Positions 8,994 to 17,500 of a DNA stretch of 64,000 bases are shown one piece after another. Location of the stretch: the NCBI RefSeq assembly GCF_015356825.1, contig NZ_JAACYW010000013.1, positions 1 through 64,000 of the forward strand. Reading direction: 5' to 3'. Numbering within the stretch: position 1 is the stretch's first letter; every line of letters starts with the position of its first letter. The translations under genes and the position numbers were made by a program. The notes beneath the pieces are model-generated. The model made no database searches and was not told the origin of the DNA. It saw nothing but the letters and a program-made list of their open reading frames with translations. Source of the DNA: Catenulispora rubra. Lineage in GTDB: Bacteria; Actinomycetota; Actinomycetes; Streptomycetales; Catenulisporaceae.

Positions 8994-10517
8994 ATGTCGG
9001 CGGCGGACGCGCTGGTGGTGTTCGTCCTCGGGGTGGTCGCCTCGCTGTCGATGAGCTGGCTTCTGGTCTCACGTCTGGAGCGGATCGGGGAACGCCTCGG
9101 CGTCTCGGAGGCGATTCTGGGGCTGGTCGCGGCGCTGGCGGCGGACGCCCCGGAGGTCACCTCTGCGGTGACCGCGCTGACGCATCACGAGGCGAAGGTC
9201 GGCGCCGGGGTGGTGCTGGGCTCCAACGTGTTCAACCTGGCCGCGTTGCTGGGCCTGGGCGCGATGACGGCCGGGCGGATCGCCTTGCACCGCAAGGTGG
9301 TGCTGCTGGACGGTGCGGTGGGGTTGTGGATCGCGTCGGCGTGTCTGGCGGCGGTGACCGGAGTGATCACGCCTCTGGTCGCCCTGGCCGTCGCGTTGCT
9401 GGTGTTCGTGCCCTACATCGCCGTCTCCGCGGCCAAGCCCGCCACAGTGCAGGCCTGGCCCCTGCCTGCCCGCTGGACCCGATGGCTGACGTCGGCCGTC
9501 GACGATGAGGAGGCGGAGATCGCCGAGGCGATCCGGTCACGCCGGGGACGCCCCGTCGACGTCGCCGTGGCCGTCGTCGCCCTGGTGGTCGTGGTATCAG
9601 CGAGCGTGGCGATGGAACGCGCGGCCTCCGACCTCGGCGACCGCTGGCAGGTCCCGCAGATCATCACCGGCGGCCTGGCCCTGGCCGTGATCACCAGCCT
9701 GCCCAACGCCGTCGCCGCGGTGTACCTGGCCGCACGCGGCAGGGGCGCGGCGGTGCTCAGCGCCGCGCTGAACAGCAACACACTCAACGTGGTCGCCGGG
9801 CTGCTGCTACCCGCCGCGATCCTCGGCATCGGCGCCCCGACCCCGCAATCGGTGCTGGTGGCGGCCTGGGCGCTGGGACTGACCGCGTTGGCGCTGGCGT
9901 TCGCCTGGCGTGATGCCGGACTGTCCCGCGGCACCGGCATGCTGATCATCGCCGCCTACCTGGTGTTCACCGCGACCCTGCTCGCCGGGGCGACCCGGCT
10001 ACCGGTGTGGCCGGCTACCGTTCCGCCGGTGTTGATCGCGGTGGGATCGACCCTGTGGTGGCTGCGTCCCCAGCCCGCACCGAACGTTTCGGTGGTCTTC
10101 GTGCCTGCACAGACCCGCGGCGTCCCGCCTGTGCCGGTCCGCAGCCGGGTTGTCGCTTTCATCCGTAGTGCCAGTGGCGGCCAGGCTCCTTCGCTATGGC
10201 CGGATCGCACGGTGTCTTGGATGTTCGGCTCCGGCCTGGCTTGGTGCGCGACGGTGGCGGTGCTGGACGCGGCCTCCGGCCGACACCTGGTGCTGATCGG
10301 GCTGCTGATCGTCGGGCCGTGCTGCGTGCTGCTGACCGGACGCTGGCGCCGCACCGCCGCGGCCGGACTGTTCGCGATAGCACTGGCGGTGGTCTGCGGC
10401 TGGCCCGACGGGATCTTCGGCACCAGCGAACACCTGACGTTCATCGCCTCGGTGATCGCCGTCAGCGTCGTCAGCACCACGGCCGCTGCCGTCGTCGATC
10501 GCTCCCGGTCGGCCTGA
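8994..10517 (+). CDS. Ca2+/cation antiporter (CaCA) family membrane protein
   Basis: 507-residue polytopic protein with the two inverted alpha-repeats of sodium/calcium exchangers. The first is LAADAPEVTSAV followed by VLGSNVFNLAALLG. The second is VITSLPNAVAAVYLA followed by ALNSNTLNVVAGLL. Each carries the acidic or Asn residue and the GSN/NSN turn that bind the cation. The C-terminal 170 residues add further hydrophobic helices. The ATG at 8994 has AAGGGAG 8 nt upstream; an ATG at 8916 abutting operator O2 is the alternative. Na+ or H+ exchange against Ca2+ is the family role, but the substrate here is not proven. It is likely co-regulated with the ClC gene. Confidence 0.88.
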   Translation: MSAADALVVFVLGVVASLSMSWLLVSRLERIGERLGVSEAILGLVAALAADAPEVTSAVTALTHHEAKVGAGVVLGSNVFNLAALLGLGAMTAGRIALHRKVVLLDGAVGLWIASACLAAVTGVITPLVALAVALLVFVPYIAVSAAKPATVQAWPLPARWTRWLTSAVDDEEAEIAEAIRSRRGRPVDVAVAVVALVVVVSASVAMERAASDLGDRWQVPQIITGGLALAVITSLPNAVAAVYLAARGRGAAVLSAALNSNTLNVVAGLLLPAAILGIGAPTPQSVLVAAWALGLTALALAFAWRDAGLSRGTGMLIIAAYLVFTATLLAGATRLPVWPATVPPVLIAVGSTLWWLRPQPAPNVSVVFVPAQTRGVPPVPVRSRVVAFIRSASGGQAPSLWPDRTVSWMFGSGLAWCATVAVLDAASGRHLVLIGLLIVGPCCVLLTGRWRRTAAAGLFAIALAVVCGWPDGIFGTSEHLTFIASVIAVSVVSTTAAAVVDRSRSA

Positions 10518-10557
10518 CCGGGAACCACGGGTTGGCGCCAGGCAGCCTTCGGCGCGC

Positions 10558-10881
10558 TCAGCGCTTCCCGCCGGCGAAGACCCGGGCCTCGTCGATCAGC
10601 TCGGCCCAGTGGATCTCGTCTCGGTCGTCGATCAGGACCCATTCACGGAAGGTCCTGCCCGCAGGAGCGAACGGCTTGCCCACTCCGGCGGTGATGAGCT
10701 CCTCGACGCGGTCGCGGGGAAGTCTGACGATGAGGTCGCCGGTGCGGTGGTCGCAGGAGGCGAAGAACGCGCCCGCGCGGCGGAGGCAGGGGAAGCCCAT
10801 CATCGTGCCGGTCGTCACGTCCGGGTTGGCGAGCGCGGCGACGCTGGCCTCCCGGAAGAAGTCGGTGGGGTGCTCAGTCAT
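10558..10881 (-). CDS. TfoX/YjbR-like small protein
   Basis: 107 residues. The TTGTMMGFPCLRRAGAFFAS opening followed by LIVRLPRDRVEELI and EWVLIDD fits the TfoX N-terminal / MmcQ-YjbR fold seen in many actinobacterial proteins. Despite the TfoX name, no competence role is implied. The ATG at 10881 overlaps the end of the HxlR gene by 8 nt, so it is translated as the last gene of a three-gene operon. Its end is 40 bp from the convergent antiporter stop. The function is unknown. Confidence 0.75.
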   Translation of the reverse strand: MTEHPTDFFREASVAALANPDVTTGTMMGFPCLRRAGAFFASCDHRTGDLIVRLPRDRVEELITAGVGKPFAPAGRTFREWVLIDDRDEIHWAELIDEARVFAGGKR

Positions 10882-11569
10882 GTCTGCCTTCTTCCATCAC
10901 GAGGCCGGCGCCGGGGCCCGGCTCGACTCGCAGGAGGTAGCCGGTGGCGGCCAGCCAGCGCGGCCACGCCGCGGCGGGGCCTTCGACGCTCACGTCGCCG
11001 GAGGCGCGGCCCTCGTCCCAGCCGGTCTGGCCCGCGGCCCAGCGGTCCAGGAATTCCGAATCCGTCCGCACGATCAGTTCCGCCCCGAGCGCGGCTCCGG
11101 GTTCCTGGCGCAGCCGCCCCTCGGTGAAGTACAGGGTCGTCGGCCGGTCGTCGACGACAAGCTGGAACTGGCCGTCGGCCAGCGTCTCGATGCCTTGGAC
11201 GTAGGTGACGTCGAAGTGCTGGCGGTCCGAGCCGTCGGCTGTCGGGTCGGCCAGGAATCCCACGCCCCATCGGCGCAGGGCACCGAGGGCCTCCTCCAGT
11301 TCCCGGCCGCGGGCGGTGAGCGTGTACATCACGCCGGCCCCGACCACGCCGGATTCCCGTGCCACGACGCCGGCTCGCTCCAGGCGCCGCAGCCGGTCGG
11401 CCAGGACGCTGGTGCTGATCCCGGGCAGCCGGTCCAGCAGGGCGCCGTAGCGGTACGGCTGTTTGAGCAGCTCCTGGACGATCACGAGCGTCCAGCGCTC
11501 GCCGATCACGTCCAGCCCGCGGGACAGCGGACAGAACCGCCCGTAGCCGGTCCAGGGCTTGCTTGGCAT
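10874..11569 (-). CDS. HxlR-family regulator with C-terminal SCP2-like domain
   Basis: 231 residues. The N-terminal 100 residues form an HxlR winged helix: CPLSRGLDVIGERWTLVIV, then GISTSVLADRLRRLE and the VMYTLTARGREL wing. The rest (QGIETLADGQFQLVVDD through VSVEGPAAAWPRWLAA) resembles the sterol-carrier/SCP2-like ligand domain that often follows HxlR modules in actinobacteria. The start MPSKPWTG at 11569 is 14 nt after the SnoaL-like gene. The long open frame extending further upstream is accidental. It probably autoregulates the SnoaL/HxlR/TfoX operon; its ligand is unknown. Confidence 0.88.
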   Translation of the reverse strand: MPSKPWTGYGRFCPLSRGLDVIGERWTLVIVQELLKQPYRYGALLDRLPGISTSVLADRLRRLERAGVVARESGVVGAGVMYTLTARGRELEEALGALRRWGVGFLADPTADGSDRQHFDVTYVQGIETLADGQFQLVVDDRPTTLYFTEGRLRQEPGAALGAELIVRTDSEFLDRWAAGQTGWDEGRASGDVSVEGPAAAWPRWLAATGYLLRVEPGPGAGLVMEEGRHD

Positions 11570-11583
11570 CGCGGCGTCCCTGT

Positions 11584-11946
11584 CTAGGCGGTCGGCATCA
11601 GTGCGGCCATAACCGCGGTGTCGAAGATGAGGCGGGCGGAGGCGAGTTTGCCGTCGCGGACGGTGTTCCATTCGGCCATCGGGATCGAGCCGGCCCCGGC
11701 CGGCGTCTCGATCTTGAAGTCGTAGAAGGAGCAGACCTGGTCGCCGTCCTGCCACTGCCGGTGGATCCGGACGCCGCGCATGATCGGGCCCAGCTGCGCC
11801 GAGCCGGCCAGGAAGGCGGCTTTGCCCTCGGACTGCAGGATCGGCCCGTGGAATCGGAAGTCGTCGGTGAGCAGCTCGGCGGCGCCGGCTGTGTCGCCGG
11901 ACGTGAAGCGGTCGAGGTAGGTGCGGAAGAGCTCGCTGGCGTCCAT
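11584..11946 (-). CDS. SnoaL-like (NTF2-fold) protein
   Basis: 120 residues with the NTF2-like pattern: an N-terminal helix (ELFRTYLDRFTSGD), AAELLTDDFRFHGP, and the final sheet ending in DGKLASARLIFDT. Such proteins are small cone-shaped binders or isomerases. No catalytic dyad can be assigned. AAAGGGA lies about 11 nt upstream of the ATG at 11946. It is the first gene of the minus-strand operon with the HxlR regulator and is divergent from the DGPF/ECF pair, sharing a 176-bp promoter region. Confidence 0.8.
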   Translation of the reverse strand: MDASELFRTYLDRFTSGDTAGAAELLTDDFRFHGPILQSEGKAAFLAGSAQLGPIMRGVRIHRQWQDGDQVCSFYDFKIETPAGAGSIPMAEWNTVRDGKLASARLIFDTAVMAALMPTA

Positions 11947-11957
11947 GACGATGATCC

Positions 11958-11993
11958 CTTTCTTTACTGGAGAGTGCTTCTATAATGAGAGTA
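11958..11993 (+). promoter_or_regulatory. Promoter with consensus -10 between direct repeats
   Basis: A perfect TATAAT (11981-11986) faces the DGPF gene and is bracketed by two GAGAGT direct repeats (11970-11975 and 11987-11992). The repeats could be a regulator site, for example for the neighbouring HxlR protein. No good -35 is seen, which would fit activator dependence. The leader to 12123 would be about 130 nt. Confidence 0.35.
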
Positions 11994-12122
11994 TCGCGCC
12001 GCGATCGAAACCCGCCAGTCGACCGCGAGCGGTTCTGCCCGCGAGGTGTCAATCTGGGCCTGGCCCGTTCGTAGCAGTGGTGAGGAGGCGGGATCGGCCC
12101 GCCAGGCACGAGGAGATGCACC

Positions 12123-12485
12123 ATGGCGAAGTACCTGTTGTCGGTCCACAGCGTCGAGGGCGAGGTCCGCGAGCCGATGACCGACGAGGAGATGCAGCAG
12201 TCCTTCAAGCAGGTCATGGCATTCCAGGAGGAGATGAAGTCCGCGGGCGTCTGGGTCTTCGGCGGCCGCCTAACCGAGCCGGCCACCGCCACCGTGGTGC
12301 GCATGTCGGAGGGCAAAGCGCTGACCACCGACGGCCCGTTCGCCGAATCCCGGGAACACCTCGGCGGCTTCTACATCATCGAGGCCGAGGACCTGGACGC
12401 CGCGCTGGGCTGGGCGACCAGGACCAGCGACCTCATCGGCCGGCCGATCGAGGTCCGGCCGTTCTGGGACGAGCCCGGAGCCTGA
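12123..12485 (+). CDS. DGPF/YCII-domain protein
   Basis: 120 residues. The YCII-related fold is marked by [10 protein letters not shown] at the start, the TDGPFAES motif that names the DGPF group, and [23 protein letters not shown] precedes the ATG. It is 5 nt upstream of an ECF42-type sigma factor. DGPF genes are the characteristic neighbours of ECF42 factors, and DGPF proteins are their usual targets or partners. It probably responds to or helps handle a chemical stress; no catalytic role is demonstrated. Confidence 0.9.
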   Translation: MAKYLLSVHSVEGEVREPMTDEEMQQSFKQVMAFQEEMKSAGVWVFGGRLTEPATATVVRMSEGKALTTDGPFAESREHLGGFYIIEAEDLDAALGWATRTSDLIGRPIEVRPFWDEPGA

Positions 12486-12490
12486 CGCCC

Positions 12491-13740
12491 ATGGGCGAAC
12501 CCGACGCCGCACCCAGGCCCGACCAGACCGAAGTCGGCCGGATCTTCCGCGAGGAGTCCGGCCGCTCCGTGGCCACGCTGATCCGCCAGTTCGGCGACAT
12601 CGACATCGCCGAGGACGCAGTCCAGGAGGCGTTCACGGGCGCCCTGGCCAAATGGCCGGCGACGGCCTGCCACCCAACCCCGGCGGCTGGATCACCACGA
12701 CCGCCCGCAACCGCGCCATCGACCGCCTGCGCCGCGAGACCCGCGGACAGGAGCTGCTCAGGGAGGCGGCGGTGCTCTCACCCGGCAACGAAGGCCCCGG
12801 CGGTCCCGAGGAGACGGGGCCCGTGTCCGATGACCGGCTGCGACTCATCTTCACCTGCTGCCACCCGGCGCTTTCCATCGAGGCACAGGTGGCGCTCACC
12901 CTCCGGCTGCTGTGCGGCCTGTCGACCAAGGAGGTCGCCAGGTCCTTCCTGGCGGCCGAACAGACGATGGCGGTACGTCTGGTACGCGCCAAACGCAAGA
13001 TCAAAGCCGCGCGGATCCCCTACCGCGTCCCGGCCGATCACCAGCTGCCCGAACGCCTGGGCCCGGTACTGGCCGTCATCTACCTCATCTACACCGCCGG
13101 GCTGGACGGCCCGTCCCAGACCGGACTGTGCCCGGAGGCAATCCGGCTGGCCCGAATCCTAGCCACGCTCATGCCCGACGAACCCGAAGTAGCCGGCCTG
13201 CTCGCACTGCTGCTCCTGACCGAATCACGGCGGCCCTCACGAACTCGATCAGACGGCTCCCTGGCGCTGCTCGACGAACAGGACCGCACCCGCTGGGATC
13301 AGGCCCTGATCGCCGAAGGCCAAGCGATCGTGCGGCACTGCCTTCGCCGCAACCAACCCGGCCCATACCAGCTCCAAGCCGCCGTCAACGCCGTACACTC
13401 CGACGCCGCCACCGCCGATCAGACCGACTGGCCGCAGATCCTGGCCCTGTACGACCACCTACTGGCACTGGCTCCCACACCTGTCGTAGCCCTCAACCGC
13501 GCCATCGCCATCGGCGAAGTACACGGCCCCGCCGCCGCCCTGACGCTGGTCGAGGAACTGGACCTGGACAACTACCACCCGTTCCACGCCACACGCGCCG
13601 ACCTGCTTCGCCGGCTGGGCCGCGACGACGAGGCCGATGCGGCATACCAGAGCGCCGCCGAACTCGCGCCGACCGACGCCGAACGCGACTTCCTCAGACG
13701 CGGAGGCAGGGCCGCCCACGGATCGCTTGATACGCCCTGA
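12491..13740 (+). CDS. ECF42-type sigma factor with apparent frameshift
   Basis: Extracytoplasmic-function sigma factor with the long C-terminal helical/TPR-like extension of the ECF42 group. Region sigma2 begins [20 protein letters not shown] and ends ALAKWP in one frame. From about 12,656 the homology continues one frame over ([20 protein letters not shown], then sigma4 [20 protein letters not shown] and the extension to the TGA at 13740). A single missing base within about 12655-12659 (ccggcgacgg) accounts for it. Restored, the protein would be about 416 residues. As written, translation stops at 13162 in the first frame. Assembly error, a real mutation or recoding are all possible; no slippery sequence is obvious. 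Confidence 0.85.
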
Positions 13741-14000
13741 CACTTCGATGCCGTACTACGGCAGCAAGCTCAGTTTTCTCGCAGGCCTCGATGACGCGCG
13801 CAGCACCACGCCCGGGAGGGTGAGCCGGCGATCATTCCTGCGGTACTGCTCGCTCCATCACTCGCCCGGGTGACATTTCAGCCGGATGGCCGCGTGTGCG
13901 TTGTGGTTTCGCCGGACTTCGCTGGTGAGATTTCCCAGCGGCCCCGGCGGCGAACACTGTCCAGTCTGCCGCCCCCGCATTCGCCAGGAGGAGGATTGTT

Positions 14001-15449
14001 GTGGCCGGCGGATCAGGCGGAACACCGAAGCCACCGCGGCAGACGAGCCAGCGCGCACAAGCGCCCATCAAGCACGGCGCCGCTGCACTCCGTCGCGCGG
14101 CCCGGGCAGCCGGTCAGCAGATCGGCCGGGTGGTCGCGAACGCCCGGGCAACGTCGCGTCGCCTGCGGGAAGCACCCGCGCCGGGTGGGCCGTTCCAGCC
14201 CGGGTTCTGGCGCAGTCCGATCCGCGGACCTTGGCTGACCTCCGTGTTCGGGCTGGTGCTGCTGGCCGGCATCCCCGTGCTGTTCGTGACTGGTGCGCTG
14301 TCCTACGCCGCCTACAATCCCGGGCTCGGCCCACTCAATGATCAGACCCCGGACAAGGGCCTGCTCGGCTTCTACCTCTTCCACTGGCCGACCCATCCGT
14401 ACTGGCTGTACCGACTCACCCAGGGTGTGCACGTCACGCTCGGCGTCGTCCTGGTGCCGGTGCTGCTGGCCAAGCTGTGGTCGGTCATCCCGAGACTGTT
14501 CGCGTGGCCGCCGGTACGCAACCCCGCCAACGCGCTGGAGCGGCTGACGCTGGTGCTGCTGGTCGGCGGGGTGATCTTCGAGTTCGTGACCGGGATCTTC
14601 AACATCCAGCTGTACTACATCTTCCCGGGCTCCTTCTACCGGCTGCACCTCTACGGGGCCTGGGTCTTCATCGCCGCGTTCATCGTGCACGTGACTCTGA
14701 AGGCGGGCCCGATGTGGCGCGCGCTGCGCTCCCGCAGCTTCGTCACCGAACTGCGCACCGACCTGGCCCACACCCGCCCCGAACCCGCGGACGCGGACCA
14801 GGACGGCCTCAGCCTGGTACCGGCCGCCCCGGCGGCACCGACCATCAGCAGGCGCGGCGCGGTCGGCATGGTCGGGGCGGGATCCCTGGCGCTGCTGGCG
14901 GTCACGGCCGGACAGAGCATCGGCGGACGCCTACGCGTCACCGCGCTGCTCGCACCGCACGGCCGCAACCCAGGTAGCGGACCGAACGGCTTCCAGATCA
15001 ACAAGACGGCCGCCGCCGTGGGCATCTCAGCCTCCGATGTCGGCCCCGACTGGCGGCTGGAGGTCGCCGGCCACGCCACGATGCTGACTTTCACCCGCGC
15101 GGAGTTGCTTACGCTGCCTCAGCACTCGGCGGCACTGCCGATCGCCTGCGTGGAGGGCTGGTCGACACCGGACCAGCACTGGAGCGGCCTGCGGCTCGCC
15201 GACCTGGCGGCGATGGCCGGCCTCCCCGACGCCGGCACCGTACTGGTGGAATCGGTCCAGCCACCCGGCCCCTACACATCGGTGATGCTGCGCGGCAACC
15301 AGATCCGCGACCCCCGGTCCCTGCTCGCCCTGCGCGTCAACGGCGCCGACCTGTCCCTGGACCACGGCTACCCGGCCCGCATCATCGTCCCGGCCAACCC
15401 CGGCGTGAACAACACCAAATGGGTCCGCCGACTGACCTTCAGGACCTGA
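14001..15449 (+). CDS. Cytochrome b / molybdopterin oxidoreductase fusion
   Basis: 482 residues. About residues 70-255 form a four-helix b-type cytochrome with paired His candidates (HWPTHPYWL, GVHVTLG, RLHLYGAW, FIVHVTLK). A second anchor carries a twin-arginine-like SRRGAVGM (about 285-315). The last 160 residues are a sulfite-oxidase-type Moco domain, with C383 in IACVEGWS as the molybdenum ligand. Residues GLRLADLAAMAGL and LSLDHGYPARI also fit the family. AGGAGGAGGA before the GTG supports this start. It probably passes electrons between a periplasmic substrate and the membrane. The substrate is unknown. It heads a tightly packed operon. Confidence 0.9.
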   Translation: MAGGSGGTPKPPRQTSQRAQAPIKHGAAALRRAARAAGQQIGRVVANARATSRRLREAPAPGGPFQPGFWRSPIRGPWLTSVFGLVLLAGIPVLFVTGALSYAAYNPGLGPLNDQTPDKGLLGFYLFHWPTHPYWLYRLTQGVHVTLGVVLVPVLLAKLWSVIPRLFAWPPVRNPANALERLTLVLLVGGVIFEFVTGIFNIQLYYIFPGSFYRLHLYGAWVFIAAFIVHVTLKAGPMWRALRSRSFVTELRTDLAHTRPEPADADQDGLSLVPAAPAAPTISRRGAVGMVGAGSLALLAVTAGQSIGGRLRVTALLAPHGRNPGSGPNGFQINKTAAAVGISASDVGPDWRLEVAGHATMLTFTRAELLTLPQHSAALPIACVEGWSTPDQHWSGLRLADLAAMAGLPDAGTVLVESVQPPGPYTSVMLRGNQIRDPRSLLALRVNGADLSLDHGYPARIIVPANPGVNNTKWVRRLTFRT

Positions 15450-15451
15450 CC

Positions 15452-15922
15452 ATGAACCGCTTCCTCCGCTGGTACGGCGACGGGCCACTGCACCTGCTCG
15501 CCCTGATCTGCTCGCTGGCCCTCGCCGGTTATGCGGGCCAGCGCCTGACCACCGACCGCCCGCTGCAGGTGTCGATCTGGTTCCTCGGCGCCGCCATCGG
15601 CCACGACCTGATCCTGCTCCCGCTCTACTCCCTCGCCGACCTATCCGCCCGCTCCGTGCTGCGGCACCGCAACCAGCACACACCGGCACTGCCGTGGATC
15701 AACTATCTGCGAGTACCGGCCTTCCTGTCCGGGCTGCTCCTGCTCGTGTGGTTCCCCCTGATCCTCGATCTGTCAGCCCCGTACCAGCGCGATACCGGGC
15801 TCTCAGAAGGCGTCTACCTCGGCCGCTGGCTGGCGATCACCGCTGTACTGTTCGGCGTGGCCGCGATCGCCTTCGCGGTTCGACTGCGTATGACACGGGC
15901 CGACTACCTGAAGCGCCGATGA
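15452..15922 (+). CDS. Integral membrane protein
   Basis: 156 residues with about four hydrophobic helices (LHLLALICSLALAGYAG, QVSIWFLGAAIGHDLILLPL, LSGLLLLVWFPLILDL, WLAITAVLFGVAAIAFAV). It has no recognised enzymatic motif. The ATG is 2 nt after the oxidoreductase stop and its TGA overlaps the next small ORF, so it belongs to the same transcript. It may be a membrane partner of the cytochrome/Moco protein; this is inference from position. Confidence 0.8.
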   Translation: MNRFLRWYGDGPLHLLALICSLALAGYAGQRLTTDRPLQVSIWFLGAAIGHDLILLPLYSLADLSARSVLRHRNQHTPALPWINYLRVPAFLSGLLLLVWFPLILDLSAPYQRDTGLSEGVYLGRWLAITAVLFGVAAIAFAVRLRMTRADYLKRR

Positions 15923-15975
15923 ACGAAGCGCCGGAGAAGCAGGCCCTCGCTGAGACCGAGGCGACCACTCCGTGA
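15919..15975 (+). CDS. 18-residue coupled small ORF
   Basis: ATG-to-TGA frame encoding MNEAPEKQALAETEATTP. Its start overlaps the preceding stop (ATGA) and its stop overlaps the next start (GTGA). Both junctions are classical re-initiation overlaps, so ribosomes would pass through it. It is acidic and has no hydrophobic segment. It may be a genuine micropeptide or just a coupling leader. Confidence 0.45.
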   Translation: MNEAPEKQALAETEATTP

Positions 15976-16634
15976 CCGATCTGCGACGGACCCTGCTGAT
16001 CGCCGGCGGCTGCGCTGCCGCAGCCGGTGCGATCGGGCTGGTGGCGTTGCGGTTGCTGCGCGGCCGGTCGCTCTACGCCAAACTCATCACGGCGCTGGCA
16101 CCCATAGCCTTGTCGACAACCGCAGGAAGCCTGTGCACTGTTCGCACGGGGTTTTTGTCCGGGCAGGTCGCGGTCTGCATCGCCGCCGCGCTTGCCCTCC
16201 CGGCCATGGCAGTGCTGCTCACGCAGCGCGTCACCGCAGATCTAAGAATCCTGCGCGCGGCAATACGCACCATAGGCGAACAAGCGCGTAGCGAGCACCC
16301 ACACCAGCCGGTCAGGCTGGCCACCGCCGAACTGGACGATCTCAGCTGTGAACTGGTCGCGACCGAAGCCCGGCTGAGCAGGTCACGTGAACAAGAACGC
16401 GCCGAGGAACGCTCTCGCCGAGAGCTGCTGACCAAGGCCAGCCTCGAACTGCACACCCCGCTCGCGAACCTGCACGCCCTGACCGTGGCGCTGGAGGACG
16501 ATACGGCCACGGAGCTGGATGCCTGCTATACCCAGACGCTCACGGCAGTAGACCAGCTCACCCGCATGGTGGACGACCTGTTCACGTTGTGCCGCGAACC
16601 GAGTGGCCACCAAGATCCGGGACGCCCCGAGTGA
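15972..16634 (+). CDS. Truncated sensor kinase (HAMP and HisKA only)
   Basis: 220 residues. There are two membrane helices (about 8-28 and 58-82), a HAMP-like linker (LTQRVTADLRILRAAIRTIG) and a HisKA dimerisation helix with phospho-acceptor H161 in LELHTPLANL. The second helix of the hairpin ends in DQLTRMVDDLFTLCR, and the protein then stops. The HATPase_c domain (N, G1, G2 boxes) is missing. It therefore cannot autophosphorylate alone; it could be trans-phosphorylated or be a decaying gene. Between 16694 and 16800 another plus-strand frame reads RLSERVGLTRLVQQAVTEST, resembling the kinase linker that normally follows. This suggests loss by deletion next to the TetR gene. Confidence 0.75.
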   Translation: MTDLRRTLLIAGGCAAAAGAIGLVALRLLRGRSLYAKLITALAPIALSTTAGSLCTVRTGFLSGQVAVCIAAALALPAMAVLLTQRVTADLRILRAAIRTIGEQARSEHPHQPVRLATAELDDLSCELVATEARLSRSREQERAEERSRRELLTKASLELHTPLANLHALTVALEDDTATELDACYTQTLTAVDQLTRMVDDLFTLCREPSGHQDPGRPE

Positions 16635-16804
16635 CCGCGCGGCGGGAATCGAAGCCACGGCCGGTCGCCCCACCGTGATCAAGGGCGGCGCCGATGTCAT
16701 CGGCCAGGCGGTTGTCCGAGCGGGTCGGACTGACGAGGTTGGTCCAGCAGGCGGTCACGGAATCCACGCGGGCAACGCATATCACCTGCGGAGTCGCCAG
16801 GGAC

Positions 16805-17413
16805 TCACCGCGCAACCGATCCGTCCGGGCGGACCAGCCGCGGGATGCTGATCCGCAGCGTCTCGATCGCCTGATTCGAATCCATCCGCCCAGTGCGCAC
16901 CTCTTCGCCCGCCGCGTGTCCGAGTGCCAGGACCGCGGCCAGGACCCAGTCGATCGTGAGCTTCGGATCGATGTGTCCTTCGCGCTGACCGCGTGCGACG
17001 ACTGCCTGCAGGCGCTCCAGGATCGGCTCATGCCGGTCACGGTCCTGCTCCGGGGATGCCGGAGGCGACGACAGGTGCAGCAGGAACGGATCGGTGTCCA
17101 TGCTGCGCCAGCCGATCTCCATCAACCGCACCAGAGCCTGATCAGCCGGGCCAGAGTCCAGGTCGGCGGCTTCGAGTGCACAGACGACGCGTTCGGTGGC
17201 CCGCTCGATCAGAGCGTTGATCAAAGCGTCGCGGGAAGCGAAGTGCGCGTACAGGGTCTTGCGGCTGACTCCCGCGGCCTGGGCGACCTCGGCCAGCCCG
17301 GCCTCCGGCCGTTCGGCCAGAACCGCCGAGGCCGCGTTCAAAATCGCCTCGGCGTTCTGCACGGCGTCCGAGCGCAGGCGGCGCTGCCGCGGTTTCTCGC
17401 TTAAAGGTGACAC
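16805..17413 (-). CDS. TetR-family repressor of the DrrAB-type exporter
   Basis: 202 residues with a TetR N-terminal HTH (ILNAASAVLAERPEAGLAEV, then AGVSRKTLYAHFASRDALI) and a helical ligand-binding remainder. The GTG at 17413 is preceded 9 nt upstream by TAAGAT (17427-17422, minus strand), consistent with a leaderless message. Its first codons are part of a 13-bp sequence repeated in inverse orientation in the divergent exporter promoter. It probably represses both genes and is released by an exported compound. Confidence 0.9.
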   Translation of the reverse strand: MSPLSEKPRQRRLRSDAVQNAEAILNAASAVLAERPEAGLAEVAQAAGVSRKTLYAHFASRDALINALIERATERVVCALEAADLDSGPADQALVRLMEIGWRSMDTDPFLLHLSSPPASPEQDRDRHEPILERLQAVVARGQREGHIDPKLTIDWVLAAVLALGHAAGEEVRTGRMDSNQAIETLRISIPRLVRPDGSVAR

Positions 17414-17464
17414 GGTTGCTTATCTTAGCGCAGCGGTTTACCGTGACATCAGTGTCACCTTTAA
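17401..17464. promoter_or_regulatory. Divergent TetR/exporter promoter with inverted repeats
   Basis: TTAAAGGTGACAC (17401-17413) and its exact reverse complement GTGTCACCTTTAA (17452-17464) frame the promoter. Within the right arm, GTGACATCAGTGTCAC (17443-17458) is itself a palindrome with 6-bp arms. For the exporter, TTGCTT (17416-17421) and TACCGT (17439-17444) are 17 bp apart, so the 16-bp palindrome would sit on the start site. The left arm lies in the first codons of the TetR gene. Confidence 0.6.
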
Positions 17465-17500
17465 GTCGATCGCCGCCGTACCACGCTGAGGGGACCTTCC

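Noticed and set aside
11570-12328. Upstream extension of the HxlR reading frame
   Set aside because: It would cover the SnoaL-like gene and the divergent promoter. The start at 11569 gives a normal HxlR N-terminus.
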